Part shown: positions 30,864 to 39,710 of the stretch, piece by piece | How the letters are laid out: every line of letters starts with the position of its first letter | How positions within the stretch are numbered: position 1 is the stretch's first letter | Source of the DNA: Methylothermaceae bacterium | GTDB lineage: Bacteria; Pseudomonadota; Gammaproteobacteria; Methylococcales; Methylothermaceae | Reading direction: 5' to 3' | Length of the DNA: 64,000 nt | NCBI GenBank assembly: GCA_026981855.1 | Contig: JALSIB010000013.1 | Span: 1-64,000 of the forward strand | Position numbers and translations under genes: made by a program | Notes under the pieces: model-generated | What the model was told of the DNA's origin: nothing | The model's input: the letters and a program-made list of their open reading frames with translations, nothing else | The model's database searches: none

Positions 30864-31248
30864 GGGTCACCCTGTCCAGATTCTTAGGATTCGGCCCCTC
30901 GATCCTGAATTGATATCGGCCCGTCACAATATGGCCGTCCGCCGACTGAACACGGTAGCGGACCAGATAATTTCCCGGATGAAGGTCTGTCGTCAGTTCG
31001 GTACGTACTATGCTGGGATCGAGCAGATCCCGTTTCGCCTCCCCATCATCCACCCGCTGGTGGTCGGGATCGATGACCGCCAGGGCAAGATACCGTTTGC
31101 CAACCGGCGCATCGAAACGCAGCTCCACCACTTGAGGCGACTGACTCAACTGATCTCCCTCACCCGGGTTGGCTTCCACCAGAATCGCATGTGCAGCGGC
31201 CCACACGGGGAACAGGAACAAGCTCAAGGTGACGATGGATTGCAGCAT
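30805..31248 (-). CDS. CopC-like periplasmic copper-binding protein
   Basis: A 147-aa protein. ATG 31248 is preferred to 31290 because it opens a clean signal peptide (LQSIVTLSLFLFPVWAAA) ending just before AHAILVEANPGEGDQL, so the mature protein would start with the histidine that ligates Cu(II) in CopC. The C-terminal motif SADGHIVTGRYQFRIEG is the conserved CopC ending, with the second histidine. It lies between the TonB receptor gene and the PepSY gene, supporting a copper role for the operon. Confidence 0.85.
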   Translation of the reverse strand: MLQSIVTLSLFLFPVWAAAHAILVEANPGEGDQLSQSPQVVELRFDAPVGKRYLALAVIDPDHQRVDDGEAKRDLLDPSIVRTELTTDLHPGNYLVRYRVQSADGHIVTGRYQFRIEGPNPKNLDRVTHEKTSNSLFDRIARLFGRR

Positions 31249-31411
31249 TGATCGCTTGTGAATGAGTTTGGTTATCAAAATAAATCGCATAATTTATGCC
31301 ATTACGTCTTTATTGAAGAATGGGGGGCTCCAGCCGGGTGGCTTGAAGCCTGTCGTGTCAAATCACACACCCAATAAGGTATTTGGTCCAAACTTTTCTG
31401 AATTCCCTGTC

Positions 31412-33466
31412 TTAGAAGAACACCTGCACCGTTCCCCGGATCTGCCGGGGCAGGACCGGATGAAAATGGACATCCTCCACCCCGGGGCCGGGTTCTCCCT
31501 GAAGACGCGAGGCATAGTAATAGGCGATATCGAAATCCTGACTGTCGGTCAGATTGAGCACGTCCAGGGAGATCCGCAAACGTTCCCGCCAGCGCCATCC
31601 GACCCCCAGATTGACAATCGTGGTACTGCCGGCTTCCACCGTCCCCGCTTCGTTCAAGGGAACGGCACCGAAATGTCTGACTCGGATGGAACCGAACCCC
31701 CCCGAAGGATGATCGACAGTGATTCCGCCGGTGATGACCCGGCCCACCGAATTGGGGATCTGATCTTCTTTCCTGCTCACATCCTCGAAGCGCGCACGGG
31801 TCAGGGCCACATCGAAATCCAGGGTCAACCAGTCGAAGGGCTGGTAATAATTGCTGAACTCTATCCCCATCCTGTGACTTTTCCCGGTCGGCTCGGTGGT
31901 GCCCGCATCCCCTACAAACACCAGCTCCGAATCCAGTTTCAGCCACCAAAGTGCCAAGGTGGAACGAAGTCCCGGCAACCATGAAGTCCTCAGTCCCACT
32001 TCCATTCCCCTGGAACGCACCAGCGGATCCACGGGTCGCAACGGCTCACCTGTCACCGGATCAACCCGGCTGGTTACTCCCCGGGCGTCGTTGCTGTGAA
32101 AGCCGACTCCGTAGTTGAAATAGATTTCAGTATCGTACCAAGGACCCAGAGCGATCCCGAACTTGGGGCTGACCTGAAAATCGGAGCGGTCGCCGGTATT
32201 GGCGGAAATATACCGATCTTCCACATCGAACCAGTAAATATCGCCCCGCAGACCCGCCAGTGTCCGGATCTTTTCATGCCAGCGGGTGGTGTTCTGGAGA
32301 TAGAAACTGAGGGAGGTCTGGTTCACTTCATCGATCCGGACCGGATTCAAGATATGGCGGCGGCGGGTCCGGTAAAGGGCCACTTTGGGAATGGCATCGT
32401 GGCGCACCTGGGCGCCCACGGTAAAGCCGCTGTCGATGTCCCGCCAGATCCAGTGCCAGTGGTGATCGACATCCGCGCCGGTCACGAAACGCCGGTCCTT
32501 CTGGAAAATCTGATCGCCATTTACCGGATCTTCCAAGAAAAAAGTGAAATTGGAATACAAACGCAAATCGGAATAATATCCATATATGGTGACACGGGTA
32601 TCACCGTAACGGGAGTCATTCCAGCCGTTGAAAGTCAGGCCGAATCGCTTGCTCTGGCCCCCATCGCTCGGATCAATGGTTCCCAGACGCGATATGAGAC
32701 CCTGCCGTACCGCCCTCCGGGGAATCTGATCGGTGGCGGTCCAGTCGTTGAAATAGGCATTGGCCCCCAGGGAAAACCCTTTCCCCACCCCTTCCCAAGT
32801 GTACTTGACCAGTCCCTTGTAACGCTGCATGTCCATGGGTTCCTTCCACGGGCCGTCGTAGAACCCCAACTCTCCACCCACCAGCAGGGTGCCCCGACCG
32901 AAGTCCAGGGAATCCGCCGCCACCGTGCGGTAGTAATGATCTTGGCCGAAGGTTTGCCGAACGAATCCTTTATCCAGCCGGGAAACGGTCTGAAAACGGG
33001 CGTAGCCGGCGGATGAAAAATCCCCGATCTGGGTGTAATACGAACCCTTGCCGTATTCGATGTAATCGATCAGCTCGGGAATCAGGGGGTTGAGATCGAG
33101 ATAGCCCTGACCATGGCCATGAGTGGGAAGGTTGATGGGAACTCCGTCCACAAAAGCGGCAAAGTCCGTTCCATGATCCAGGTTGAATCCCCGCAAAAAA
33201 TACTGGTTGGCTTTGCCGGCCCCACTGTGCTGGGTGGCCAGCATCCCTGGCACCACCTCCACCAGCTCTCCCACCCGCAGCCACGGTCTGAATTCAAATT
33301 CGGGCCGGCCTACGAATCCCTGGGAAGCGGAATGGCTCAAACCCAGCAAATCACTGCCCCTTCCCACCACTTCCACATCATCCAACCGGATCGTGTCAGC
33401 CCAGCCGACGGCTTGCCAGAACATCCAGGCCAAGGCCATCCCCTGGCCCCATTTACTTCCTTGCAT
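31412..33466 (-). CDS. TonB-dependent outer-membrane receptor, possibly for a copper ligand
   Basis: A 684-aa TonB-dependent receptor. After a signal peptide (MALAWMFWQAVGWA) the plug domain contains IRLDDVEVVG, VGELVEVVPGMLATQHSG, NQYFLRGFNLDHGTDFAAFVDGVPIN and DYIEYGKGSYY. The barrel ends in aromatic RGTVQVFF, the usual outer-membrane insertion signal. ATG 33466 follows GGGGAAAAAG. Substrate is not readable from sequence; the adjacent CopC-like and PepSY genes, and the Ton system downstream of a copper ATPase, point to a copper chelate. Confidence 0.88.
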   Translation of the reverse strand: MQGSKWGQGMALAWMFWQAVGWADTIRLDDVEVVGRGSDLLGLSHSASQGFVGRPEFEFRPWLRVGELVEVVPGMLATQHSGAGKANQYFLRGFNLDHGTDFAAFVDGVPINLPTHGHGQGYLDLNPLIPELIDYIEYGKGSYYTQIGDFSSAGYARFQTVSRLDKGFVRQTFGQDHYYRTVAADSLDFGRGTLLVGGELGFYDGPWKEPMDMQRYKGLVKYTWEGVGKGFSLGANAYFNDWTATDQIPRRAVRQGLISRLGTIDPSDGGQSKRFGLTFNGWNDSRYGDTRVTIYGYYSDLRLYSNFTFFLEDPVNGDQIFQKDRRFVTGADVDHHWHWIWRDIDSGFTVGAQVRHDAIPKVALYRTRRRHILNPVRIDEVNQTSLSFYLQNTTRWHEKIRTLAGLRGDIYWFDVEDRYISANTGDRSDFQVSPKFGIALGPWYDTEIYFNYGVGFHSNDARGVTSRVDPVTGEPLRPVDPLVRSRGMEVGLRTSWLPGLRSTLALWWLKLDSELVFVGDAGTTEPTGKSHRMGIEFSNYYQPFDWLTLDFDVALTRARFEDVSRKEDQIPNSVGRVITGGITVDHPSGGFGSIRVRHFGAVPLNEAGTVEAGSTTIVNLGVGWRWRERLRISLDVLNLTDSQDFDIAYYYASRLQGEPGPGVEDVHFHPVLPRQIRGTVQVFF

Positions 33467-33482
33467 CAACTTTTTCCCCGGT

Positions 33483-33851
33483 TTATTCGTATGATTTTTT
33501 GACCTCGGTCAACAGAGTCACCACCTGAGCCAGCAGGTCCGATGCCTTGTCAGTTTTCCCTTTTCTCAGCGCGCTCTTGGCCATTCGCAACTGGGAACTG
33601 GATTTCTGCATAGGTGCGGTGGTTTTCATCTTGTTGGATTCCTTGGCCAGCTTCCGGGCCTCGGCAGTGGCCGCCAGAGCTTCATCTGTATTGCCCTGCT
33701 TCAGCATTTCCAGAGCCTTGCTGGACAAGGCAAGCACCTCATTCAGATTCTCCGGCGGATCCTGATAGCGACCACCGGCCTGAACCTGAAAAGAAACGAT
33801 AGCGACTATCAAAATTAAAAGGTAACGCCCCAAAAACTTGGCTCTTTCCAT
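33483..33851 (-). CDS. Small exported helical protein
   Basis: A 122-aa protein with a signal peptide (FLGRYLLILIVAIVSFQVQA) and a mature region of amphipathic helices (NLNEVLALSSKALEMLKQGNTDEALAATAEARKLAKE; SALRKGKTDKASDLLAQVVTLL). ATG 33851 follows a strong AGGAGG site. The helix-repeat layout resembles small periplasmic metal-binding proteins of the SmbP type, but the His-rich motifs of that family are absent. First gene of the receptor operon, 16 bases before the receptor. Confidence 0.7.
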   Translation of the reverse strand: MERAKFLGRYLLILIVAIVSFQVQAGGRYQDPPENLNEVLALSSKALEMLKQGNTDEALAATAEARKLAKESNKMKTTAPMQKSSSQLRMAKSALRKGKTDKASDLLAQVVTLLTEVKKSYE

Positions 33852-34110
33852 TCTTTCCTCCTGATAAGGCAATTAACATAAATCTTTCAGACACGACATC
33901 TTCGTATCGTACCGAATAGATAAAATGCTTATATCATGCCAAACAATATTTTCTTTTTTAAACATGTAGTTACCACACAGAAACTGCTCGTTTGGATGTT
34001 TGAAATCCGGTGATATCCCACAGTCAGTCCGGGATATCACTCTATAGTGAATGGTAGAGCCCGAAAACCAAATGCTTTGTCATGTTTTATGCGCAGCATG
34101 GTGTCCCAGC
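33852..34110. other. AT-rich upstream region of the receptor operon
   Basis: No gene is visible here. The stretch from about 33890 to 34080 is clearly richer in A and T than its surroundings and must contain the promoter of the minus-strand receptor operon. I cannot fix -35/-10 boxes with confidence. The drop in GC next to a decayed jetD copy suggests a junction. Confidence 0.4.
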
Positions 34111-34235
34111 CGGAAAGGAACACCGCCTGAATGCAGGGCCGGTGGCTGAACTACAAGGACACCGGGGCAACATCGGCGCGTGGAAGCTGATATCCTTCAG
34201 CGACGCCAATTCCGGACACCTGATTGATGGATGAG
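34111..34235 (+). pseudogene. Decayed fragment of jetD (Toprim part)
   Basis: The sequence aligns with jetD from about 27864 to 28011, at roughly 75-80% by eye with small deletions, including seven bases at the GYWGD motif. In the jetD frame it reads RNTA, stop, MQGRWLNYKDTG against RNTAWMRALWLNHKHLG. The tract GGAACACCGCCTG and the end CTTCAGCGACGCC are especially clear. The frame is destroyed. It has the same orientation as jetD and lies beyond the receptor operon. Confidence 0.8.
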
Positions 34236-34269
34236 GGGGCTTACGGCAAGCGGTAAAGGAAGAGGAAAA

Positions 34270-34298
34270 CGGAGATCCCACCGATGGTGGGATCTCCG
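34270..34298 (-). terminator. Intrinsic terminator of the OmpA/DUF4398 operon
   Basis: A perfect hairpin of two 13-base arms (CGGAGATCCCACC and its complement) around a 3-base loop. On the minus strand it is followed by GTTTTCC. It lies 17 bases beyond the OmpA-like stop codon. Confidence 0.75.
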
Positions 34299-34314
34299 TG
34301 GAAACGAAGGTTCT

Positions 34315-35064
34315 TCAACCCTGAATGATGACTTCGACCCGACGGTTCAGTTGCCGTCCTTCGGGAGTCGCGTTGGTGGCGATGGGGCGGGAGGGGCCGT
34401 AACCGACCGCCTTGATGCGCTCGGCGGCGATGCCTCTTTCGATCAAGGCATCCCGCACCGCCTCGGCGCGCTGCTGGGAAAGTTTCTGATTGAATTCGAG
34501 ACTGCCGGTGCTGTCGGTGTGTCCCTCGATGAGCACCGTCTTATCCGGATGGTTCATGAGGTAAGAGGCCAGGGTATCGAGAACCCGGCCGGCGCCCGGC
34601 ATCAGATCCGCCTTGCCGGTGGCGAACAATACGTTGCCCAACGTGACTTCCAGTCCACGGGCGGTCTGCTTGGCCTTGAGTTCCGCCAGCTCCTGCTCCG
34701 CCTTCGACAACTTGGTTTTCAGGGCCTCGACGATCATCCTTTCCCTTTCCTCGCTCAACTCCCGGAAGCGCTGTTCATTCGCCTTTTTCTCGGCAATGAG
34801 CCTCGCGGCCTTGATCTGGGCATCGGCAGTGTAGGCGAGCGCCTCCATGTCTTCCTTCTCCCTTTCCTGATGGGCCTTCTCGGCCGCCTGCAAGGTTTCT
34901 TCCGCCTGCGTCAGTTCCCTGGAAGCCAGCTTCAATACCAAGGGATCGTTCTTCGCCTGTTGAAAATCCGCTTCCGCCTGCACCAGGGTGGTGCTCTTGG
35001 GAATGGAACCACAAGCCGTCAACACGCTCACGAGAAAATAAAACAAAATTCTATGGTTGGTCAT
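34315..35064 (-). CDS. Lipoprotein with DUF4398 and OmpA domains
   Basis: A 249-aa lipoprotein: signal peptide ending in the lipobox VLTACG, an N-terminal helical DUF4398 segment (AEADFQQAKNDPLVLKLASRELTQAEETL), a coiled coil to about residue 135, and a C-terminal OmpA peptidoglycan-binding domain (LFATGKADLMPGAGRVLD, IEGHTDSTGSLEFNQKLSQQRAEAV, GYGPSRPIATN). The product presumably ties the outer membrane to the cell wall. It follows a short DUF4398 lipoprotein gene by 30 bases. Confidence 0.88.
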   Translation of the reverse strand: MTNHRILFYFLVSVLTACGSIPKSTTLVQAEADFQQAKNDPLVLKLASRELTQAEETLQAAEKAHQEREKEDMEALAYTADAQIKAARLIAEKKANEQRFRELSEERERMIVEALKTKLSKAEQELAELKAKQTARGLEVTLGNVLFATGKADLMPGAGRVLDTLASYLMNHPDKTVLIEGHTDSTGSLEFNQKLSQQRAEAVRDALIERGIAAERIKAVGYGPSRPIATNATPEGRQLNRRVEVIIQG

Positions 35065-35094
35065 CTGAGTCTCCAATACGCTGATTCGATTGTC

Positions 35095-35466
35095 TCATCG
35101 AGAGCCAAGTTGTTGTTGCAGCCGCTGAATACTGGCTTCCAGTTCCTTGACCGCCATCTTCGTTTTTTCCGAATCGGCTTTTGCCCAGGCCAGAATCGCG
35201 TCCGCCTGGGCCTCCTTGGCCAGACGCCTCGCTTCCTCGTTGTCACCCTCTGCCGCCGCGCGTTCGGCCTGCTTGAGCTTGGTCCGGGCCCGGTCGAGTT
35301 CGACCGGCGCGAAGGTCTCGGCGTCTTCGGTCAAGGCGAAGCTGATGGCCGTTTTGGCGCTGGCCATGTCGGCGATGGGTTTCGGCGCCCCACAGCCCGT
35401 CATGCCAAGGACGGCGATCAGCGATATCGCGACGGTCCCGGCTCTGATCTTAGGGGTTGCAAACAT
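35095..35466 (-). CDS. DUF4398 lipoprotein
   Basis: A 123-aa lipoprotein. ATG 35466 follows AGGAGGAAACA and opens a signal sequence with lipobox GMTGCG. The mature part is a helical DUF4398 domain (MASAKTAISFALTEDAETFAPVELDRAR...KLKQAERAAAEGDNEEARRLAKEA) and a coiled-coil tail. It is a short paralogue of the helical half of the next protein, with which it forms an operon. Confidence 0.82.
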   Translation of the reverse strand: MFATPKIRAGTVAISLIAVLGMTGCGAPKPIADMASAKTAISFALTEDAETFAPVELDRARTKLKQAERAAAEGDNEEARRLAKEAQADAILAWAKADSEKTKMAVKELEASIQRLQQQLGSR

Positions 35467-35571
35467 TGTTTCCTCCTGATTCGAGTTTGTCACTGGGGAT
35501 ATCGTAAAAGACCATGTTAATACAATTTGGCCAACACTCCTGAAATCCACTCGAAAAAATCCAATATTTTT

Positions 35572-36753
35572 TCAGGGACACCTCCGCTCACCCCGGGCGC
35601 AACGTAACCAATACTCGGCCTGGGCCATCACCGTTTTGTCGCGGCGGGCGGCTTCCAGCAGGCGGACCGCCGAGTGTCGATGACCGGCCCGCAGCGCCGC
35701 GATTCCTGACAGCAAGCGGGCGCCGCCCGGACGGTCGACGCCCAGGCGGAGGGCCTTTTTGGCGGCGGCGGCCGCCTCTTCCCAGCGCTCCAGCTCCATA
35801 TAGAGACTGGCGAGCACCAGCCACTGCCTGCCCTCTTTTCCCCGCTCGGCCACCCGTCTCAAGACCTTCACGGCCCGCTCCCGCTCCCTGGCCATGCGCC
35901 ACAGATCGCCTTCCAGGGTCAGAACTTTCAGCTCATCAGGGAGGTGATGGTCGAGACGCCAGCGCCGAAGCAATCGGGCCGCTTTTTCCGGTACCCCGAC
36001 ATGAGCGTACAGGCGGACGATCTGGAGGAGAGTCTGGCGATCCAGTGCCCCCTGGTGCCAGGCGGCGACCAAGGCCGCCAATCCCTCGTGAAAACGGTCC
36101 CTCTCGAAATACAGTGCGGCCAGTTGGCGCCAGCGGGTGGAATCTTGCGGATGTCGCAACAACCATTGCTTGAGTATCTTTTCGCCCAGATCATAGCGTT
36201 TTCCTTCCAGACAGCACGCCAGAAAGAGACGGTACCAGTCCTCCGGCGGGGAGGAATGGTGCCTGATCGCCCGCTGCAGATGGGTGATGGCCTCGGCATA
36301 ACGCTTCTGCTGGTAGAGAGCATAGGCCGCCAGATAATGGATCCGGCCATCTTCCTCCCTGCTCAGGGCCAAGGCACGCCGAAAGGCGTCGGCGGCGGAT
36401 GGGTAACGCCCGCGTTGCAGTTCCGCCTGACCGAGCAACAGCCACAACTGGGGCTGCAGCCGCTTTGGCAAGGCGGGGTTTTCCAGCGCCACACGGGCGG
36501 CCTGAGCGGCTTTGCGGGCATTCCCCTTCCCCAGCCAACCATAGGCCAAATAGGTCTGCACCAGCGCCTTCTCGATATCGGAACGGGCCTTGACGACCAA
36601 AGGCTGCAGAACCTTCAGGGAACGCTGATAATCCCCCGCCTGTTGCAGCTTTTCGGCCCGCTGCAATCCACGGTGGATGGATGGCGATACCGTTTCTCCA
36701 CCGTGGACGGGCAGCAGCCATGCCAGACACAGAAGCCAGAGCCAGTGTTTCAT
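35572..36753 (-). CDS. TPR protein of the Ton cluster
   Basis: A 393-aa periplasmic protein with signal peptide (LWLLCLAWLLPVHG) and about eight tetratricopeptide repeats (for example AKVLQPLVVKARSDIEKALVQTYLAYGWLGKGN-type units, YPSAADAFRRALALSREEDGRIHYLAAYALYQQKRYAEAI). The start overlaps the tonB stop (ATGA). In TonB2-type clusters of Vibrio and relatives a TPR protein occupies exactly this final position. Confidence 0.85.
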   Translation of the reverse strand: MKHWLWLLCLAWLLPVHGGETVSPSIHRGLQRAEKLQQAGDYQRSLKVLQPLVVKARSDIEKALVQTYLAYGWLGKGNARKAAQAARVALENPALPKRLQPQLWLLLGQAELQRGRYPSAADAFRRALALSREEDGRIHYLAAYALYQQKRYAEAITHLQRAIRHHSSPPEDWYRLFLACCLEGKRYDLGEKILKQWLLRHPQDSTRWRQLAALYFERDRFHEGLAALVAAWHQGALDRQTLLQIVRLYAHVGVPEKAARLLRRWRLDHHLPDELKVLTLEGDLWRMARERERAVKVLRRVAERGKEGRQWLVLASLYMELERWEEAAAAAKKALRLGVDRPGGARLLSGIAALRAGHRHSAVRLLEAARRDKTVMAQAEYWLRCARGERRCP

Positions 36754-37448
36754 CGTCTCCCGAGCCTGAATTCCAGTTTCTGCCGCACCCGCACCGCCAC
36801 CGGCCTGCCATTCTCGAGCTTGGGTTTGAAGCGCCAGCGGCGGACGGCCGCCAGCGCCGCCCGGTCGAACACCCCGGGGGGCCTCGATTCCACGACCCTC
36901 GGCGCTTCCACCGAACCGGCCCGGGTGACCGTGAACTCCAGAATCACATAACCCTCGATATGACGACGCAGCGCCGAGGAGGGGTACAGAGGTGGATTCT
37001 GGACCACCGGTTCCAATTCCGAGGCCCAGAGGTATCCGGGCGACGGCGGCGGCATCCTCACCGGTCCCCGGCCATCGCCCCGGGGTTCTCCCTCCACCAG
37101 CAGCGGCGGCAACCTGGGTGCCCGCAGACTCAAGGCCGGGGCCATCGGGGTCTCGATCTTCAGCCCCGGAACCGGCAAGGGCAATTGCCGCACGTTGGCG
37201 CGATACTCCGCGTTGGCTGATGACGCTGCTGGAGGAGGTTCAGGGGGTGCCTGAGGAGGAGGAGGCGGCGTCCGGACCCGGCGCGGCGGTGGCGGCTCGG
37301 CGGGTTCGGGCATGCGAATGAAATCGATCTTGTGGGCGACGAGGCGCGGTTTGAAAGCCATCTGGTGACGGGCGATCAAAGCGGCCATGAGCTGGAACAA
37401 CATCGCGTTCAGCACCACCGCGGCCACCGCATAGACCAGCACTCTCAC
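36750..37448 (-). CDS. tonB: TonB2-type energy transducer
   Basis: A 232-aa TonB. The GTG start at 37448 overlaps the exbD stop (GTGA). One N-terminal helix (VLVYAVAAVVLNAMLFQLMAAL) anchors it in the inner membrane, a proline-rich spacer (PEPAEPPPPRRVRTPPPPPQ) spans the periplasm, and the C-terminal domain (PPLYPSSALRRHIEGYVILEFTV; FDRAALAAVRRWRFKP) contacts receptor TonB boxes. Length and position match the short TonB2 class. Confidence 0.9.
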   Translation of the reverse strand: MRVLVYAVAAVVLNAMLFQLMAALIARHQMAFKPRLVAHKIDFIRMPEPAEPPPPRRVRTPPPPPQAPPEPPPAASSANAEYRANVRQLPLPVPGLKIETPMAPALSLRAPRLPPLLVEGEPRGDGRGPVRMPPPSPGYLWASELEPVVQNPPLYPSSALRRHIEGYVILEFTVTRAGSVEAPRVVESRPPGVFDRAALAAVRRWRFKPKLENGRPVAVRVRQKLEFRLGRR

Positions 37449-37852
37449 GGCTTTCGGACCGCCGCCACCGCCACATTGGCCACCCCGGCCAGACGCACGG
37501 CGTCGAGAACCTCGAGCACCCGGCCGGTGGGGGAACGCTTGTCGGCCAGAATGACCACCCCGGCCTTGGGATTCTCGGCATGCAGACGGGCGATCCGGCC
37601 CTGCACCGAGCGCGGATCGATGCGCCGCTTCTCGATCCACACCTCGCCACCGCGGGTGACCGCCACGAACAGGGTGGCGTGTTCCTGAACCACCGCGGTA
37701 CTGGCAGCCGGGCGCTCGACCTCGACCCCCGCCTCCTTGACGAAAGAAGCGTTGACGGCGAAGAAAATCAACAGGATGAACACCATGTCGATCAATGGCG
37801 TCATGTTCAGACTCGGCGCCTCGGGCGGCTGGAAGCGGCGGGGGCGAAACAT
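37445..37852 (-). CDS. exbD: ExbD/TolR-family proton-channel subunit
   Basis: A 135-aa protein with the ExbD pattern: cytoplasmic N-terminus, NMTPLIDMVFILLIFFAVNASF containing the membrane aspartate required for proton flow, and a periplasmic domain ending RVLEVLDAVRLAGVANVAVA. It sits between exbB and tonB with minimal spacing. Confidence 0.92.
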   Translation of the reverse strand: MFRPRRFQPPEAPSLNMTPLIDMVFILLIFFAVNASFVKEAGVEVERPAASTAVVQEHATLFVAVTRGGEVWIEKRRIDPRSVQGRIARLHAENPKAGVVILADKRSPTGRVLEVLDAVRLAGVANVAVAAVRKP

Positions 37853-37855
37853 CGC

Positions 37856-38365
37856 TCAGTCCTCCCGGCTCAGTTCCAGGGAAAGACGCCCCAGGGCGTC
37901 ACGGGCGCCCTGCTCGAGCCGGCTGGCGAAATAGAGACCGGACAGCGCGGTCACCAGACCCGCCAAGGTGGTGATCAGCGCCTGGGAGATACCGCCGGCC
38001 ATGGCCCGGGCGTTGCCGGTTCCGAACACGGTCAGGGCCTGGAACACCTCGATCATGCCGCTCACCGTTCCCAGCAGGCCCAGCAGGGGCAAAGCCTGCG
38101 TGAGGGCGTGTATCGGGCCCAGATGCCGCGACAGCAGCGCTTCGGCCTGGGCTATCATGGCCTGACGGCGAATCTCGCGCACCCCGGCCGGCGCCGTGCC
38201 CAGCCGACAGCGCACGCCTTGGGCCCAGCGCGGCCAGCGCCACAGGAGGAAATCGAACCGTTCCAGGATCAACCCCCACATCAGGGTCGACGCCGCCAGA
38301 ATCACCCACAGCAGAGGACCTCCACGGTCGAACAGGGACAGCAGGGTCTCAGGCAGCCAGCCCAT
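37856..38365 (-). CDS. exbB: ExbB/TolQ-family proton-channel subunit
   Basis: A 169-aa protein with three helices and the MotA/TolQ/ExbB core (LTQALPLLGLLGTVSGMIEVFQAL; GGISQALITTLAGLVTALSGLYF). It lacks a large periplasmic extension, in contrast to the preceding gene product. The start at 38365 lies within the end of that gene, so translation is coupled. It forms the inner-membrane pump with ExbD. Confidence 0.92.
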   Translation of the reverse strand: MGWLPETLLSLFDRGGPLLWVILAASTLMWGLILERFDFLLWRWPRWAQGVRCRLGTAPAGVREIRRQAMIAQAEALLSRHLGPIHALTQALPLLGLLGTVSGMIEVFQALTVFGTGNARAMAGGISQALITTLAGLVTALSGLYFASRLEQGARDALGRLSLELSRED

Positions 38366-39710
38366 CGGTTTTCCCCACTGCCTGTTCGTACAGCTGCGCC
38401 GCTTCCTGGGTGAACCGGGCCGCCACCCGGCTGGCGCGGCCGCGCAGGAAACTGTGGATGAGGAGCAGCGGCACCGCCACCGCCAGCCCCAGCTGGGTCG
38501 TCACCAGGGCCTGGGAAATACCGCCGGACATCAGTTTGGGATCGCCGGTCCCGAACAGGGCGATGGAGTCGAAGGTCTCGATCATCCCGGTCACGGTGCC
38601 GAGCAACCCCAACAGAGGGGCGATGGTGGCGAACAGACTGAGGGTGGCGAGCCCCCGGTAGAGACGCTGCAATTCCTGCTCGGTCAATTCCTCCAGGTAG
38701 ACCGCCAGCGCCTCCCCGGAGGATTGGGATGGGGTCGCCAACGCCAGCCGCAACCGGCCGATGGGATTGTCGTCCCTCGCCTCCTCCTCTCGTTGCTGAC
38801 GATCGATCCGCTGCTCCACCCGGCGCAACCAGACATATCTGACCAGCGCCACCAGCAATCCGATCCCGCCCAGGGTCAGGATCAGATAGCCGATGATCCC
38901 ACCCTGGCGCAGCCGCTCCCGCCAGTCGGGCTTCTGGATCATCAACGCCAACAGCGCCCCTTTCGAGGGATCCAGCGCCACCGGATGCCAACCCTCACGG
39001 GCTTCTTCCAGGGACTTCGCCAGGCGGCGGTATCTCATGGGCGGCTGCGCGGCCGGCTGTAACAGGCTGTCGCCACCGGCCAGATAGCGGAGATAGTTGC
39101 CCTCATGAAAGGCATTGAAGACACCCACCCGGACCACCTGTTTCCTGGCCTGCGCTCCCGACGGGGCGATGACCGGGGCCTCGAAGCGAACCACCCTGCC
39201 CGCCTCCCCGATCTCCTCCAGCAGCAGATCCCACAGTTTTCGCAGATCCTCCAGGTCCGCCTGATGGCGGCTCTGGATCAAGGTCTGGAGGAACGCCAGC
39301 CGGCCGGGACGCTGGGCGTTGACCAGGGATCCCTCGAGCAACGTCCGGATCGCGGCGGCGTTCTGGCGCACGTGGCCGAACAGATCCTGGATGTCCCCGG
39401 CCTGGCGCTTCCACTGCCCTTCCAGTTCGGCCAGGGACTTTTCGTTGGCCTCGAAGCGGGCCTTGAGCCGGTCGGCCCGCTTTTTGGCCCGGGCGATCTC
39501 CGCTTCCACCTCGTCCAGCATCTGCTTCCGCTGGTCGTGGCGGCGGTGGAAACGCTCCAGCCGCTGCTGCTGGTGCTGGCGCTCGTGGAGTCCTTCCTTG
39601 CGCAGGGTCTCGATCAGTTGATCGAGCGTGGTGGGCCGTGCCTGCGCCCATTGGGGCAGCGCCAGAATTATCCAGAATACCGTCAGCCAGGCGGTGGCGG
39701 AGCGTTTCAT
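38349..39710 (-). CDS. TtpC-like ExbB homologue with long periplasmic N-terminus
   Basis: A 453-aa protein. ATG 39710 overlaps the DUF3450 stop and opens a signal peptide (TAWLTVFWIILALPQWAQA). Residues 30-270 are periplasmic and begin with a coiled coil (EGLHERQHQQQRLERFHRRHDQRKQ). A transmembrane helix and a complete MotA/TolQ/ExbB core follow (SLFATIAPLLGLLGTVTGMIETFDSI; GGISQALVTTQLGLAVAVPLLLIHSF). This is the architecture of TtpC, an extra ExbB-like component needed by TonB2 systems. Confidence 0.88.
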   Translation of the reverse strand: MKRSATAWLTVFWIILALPQWAQARPTTLDQLIETLRKEGLHERQHQQQRLERFHRRHDQRKQMLDEVEAEIARAKKRADRLKARFEANEKSLAELEGQWKRQAGDIQDLFGHVRQNAAAIRTLLEGSLVNAQRPGRLAFLQTLIQSRHQADLEDLRKLWDLLLEEIGEAGRVVRFEAPVIAPSGAQARKQVVRVGVFNAFHEGNYLRYLAGGDSLLQPAAQPPMRYRRLAKSLEEAREGWHPVALDPSKGALLALMIQKPDWRERLRQGGIIGYLILTLGGIGLLVALVRYVWLRRVEQRIDRQQREEEARDDNPIGRLRLALATPSQSSGEALAVYLEELTEQELQRLYRGLATLSLFATIAPLLGLLGTVTGMIETFDSIALFGTGDPKLMSGGISQALVTTQLGLAVAVPLLLIHSFLRGRASRVAARFTQEAAQLYEQAVGKTDGLAA

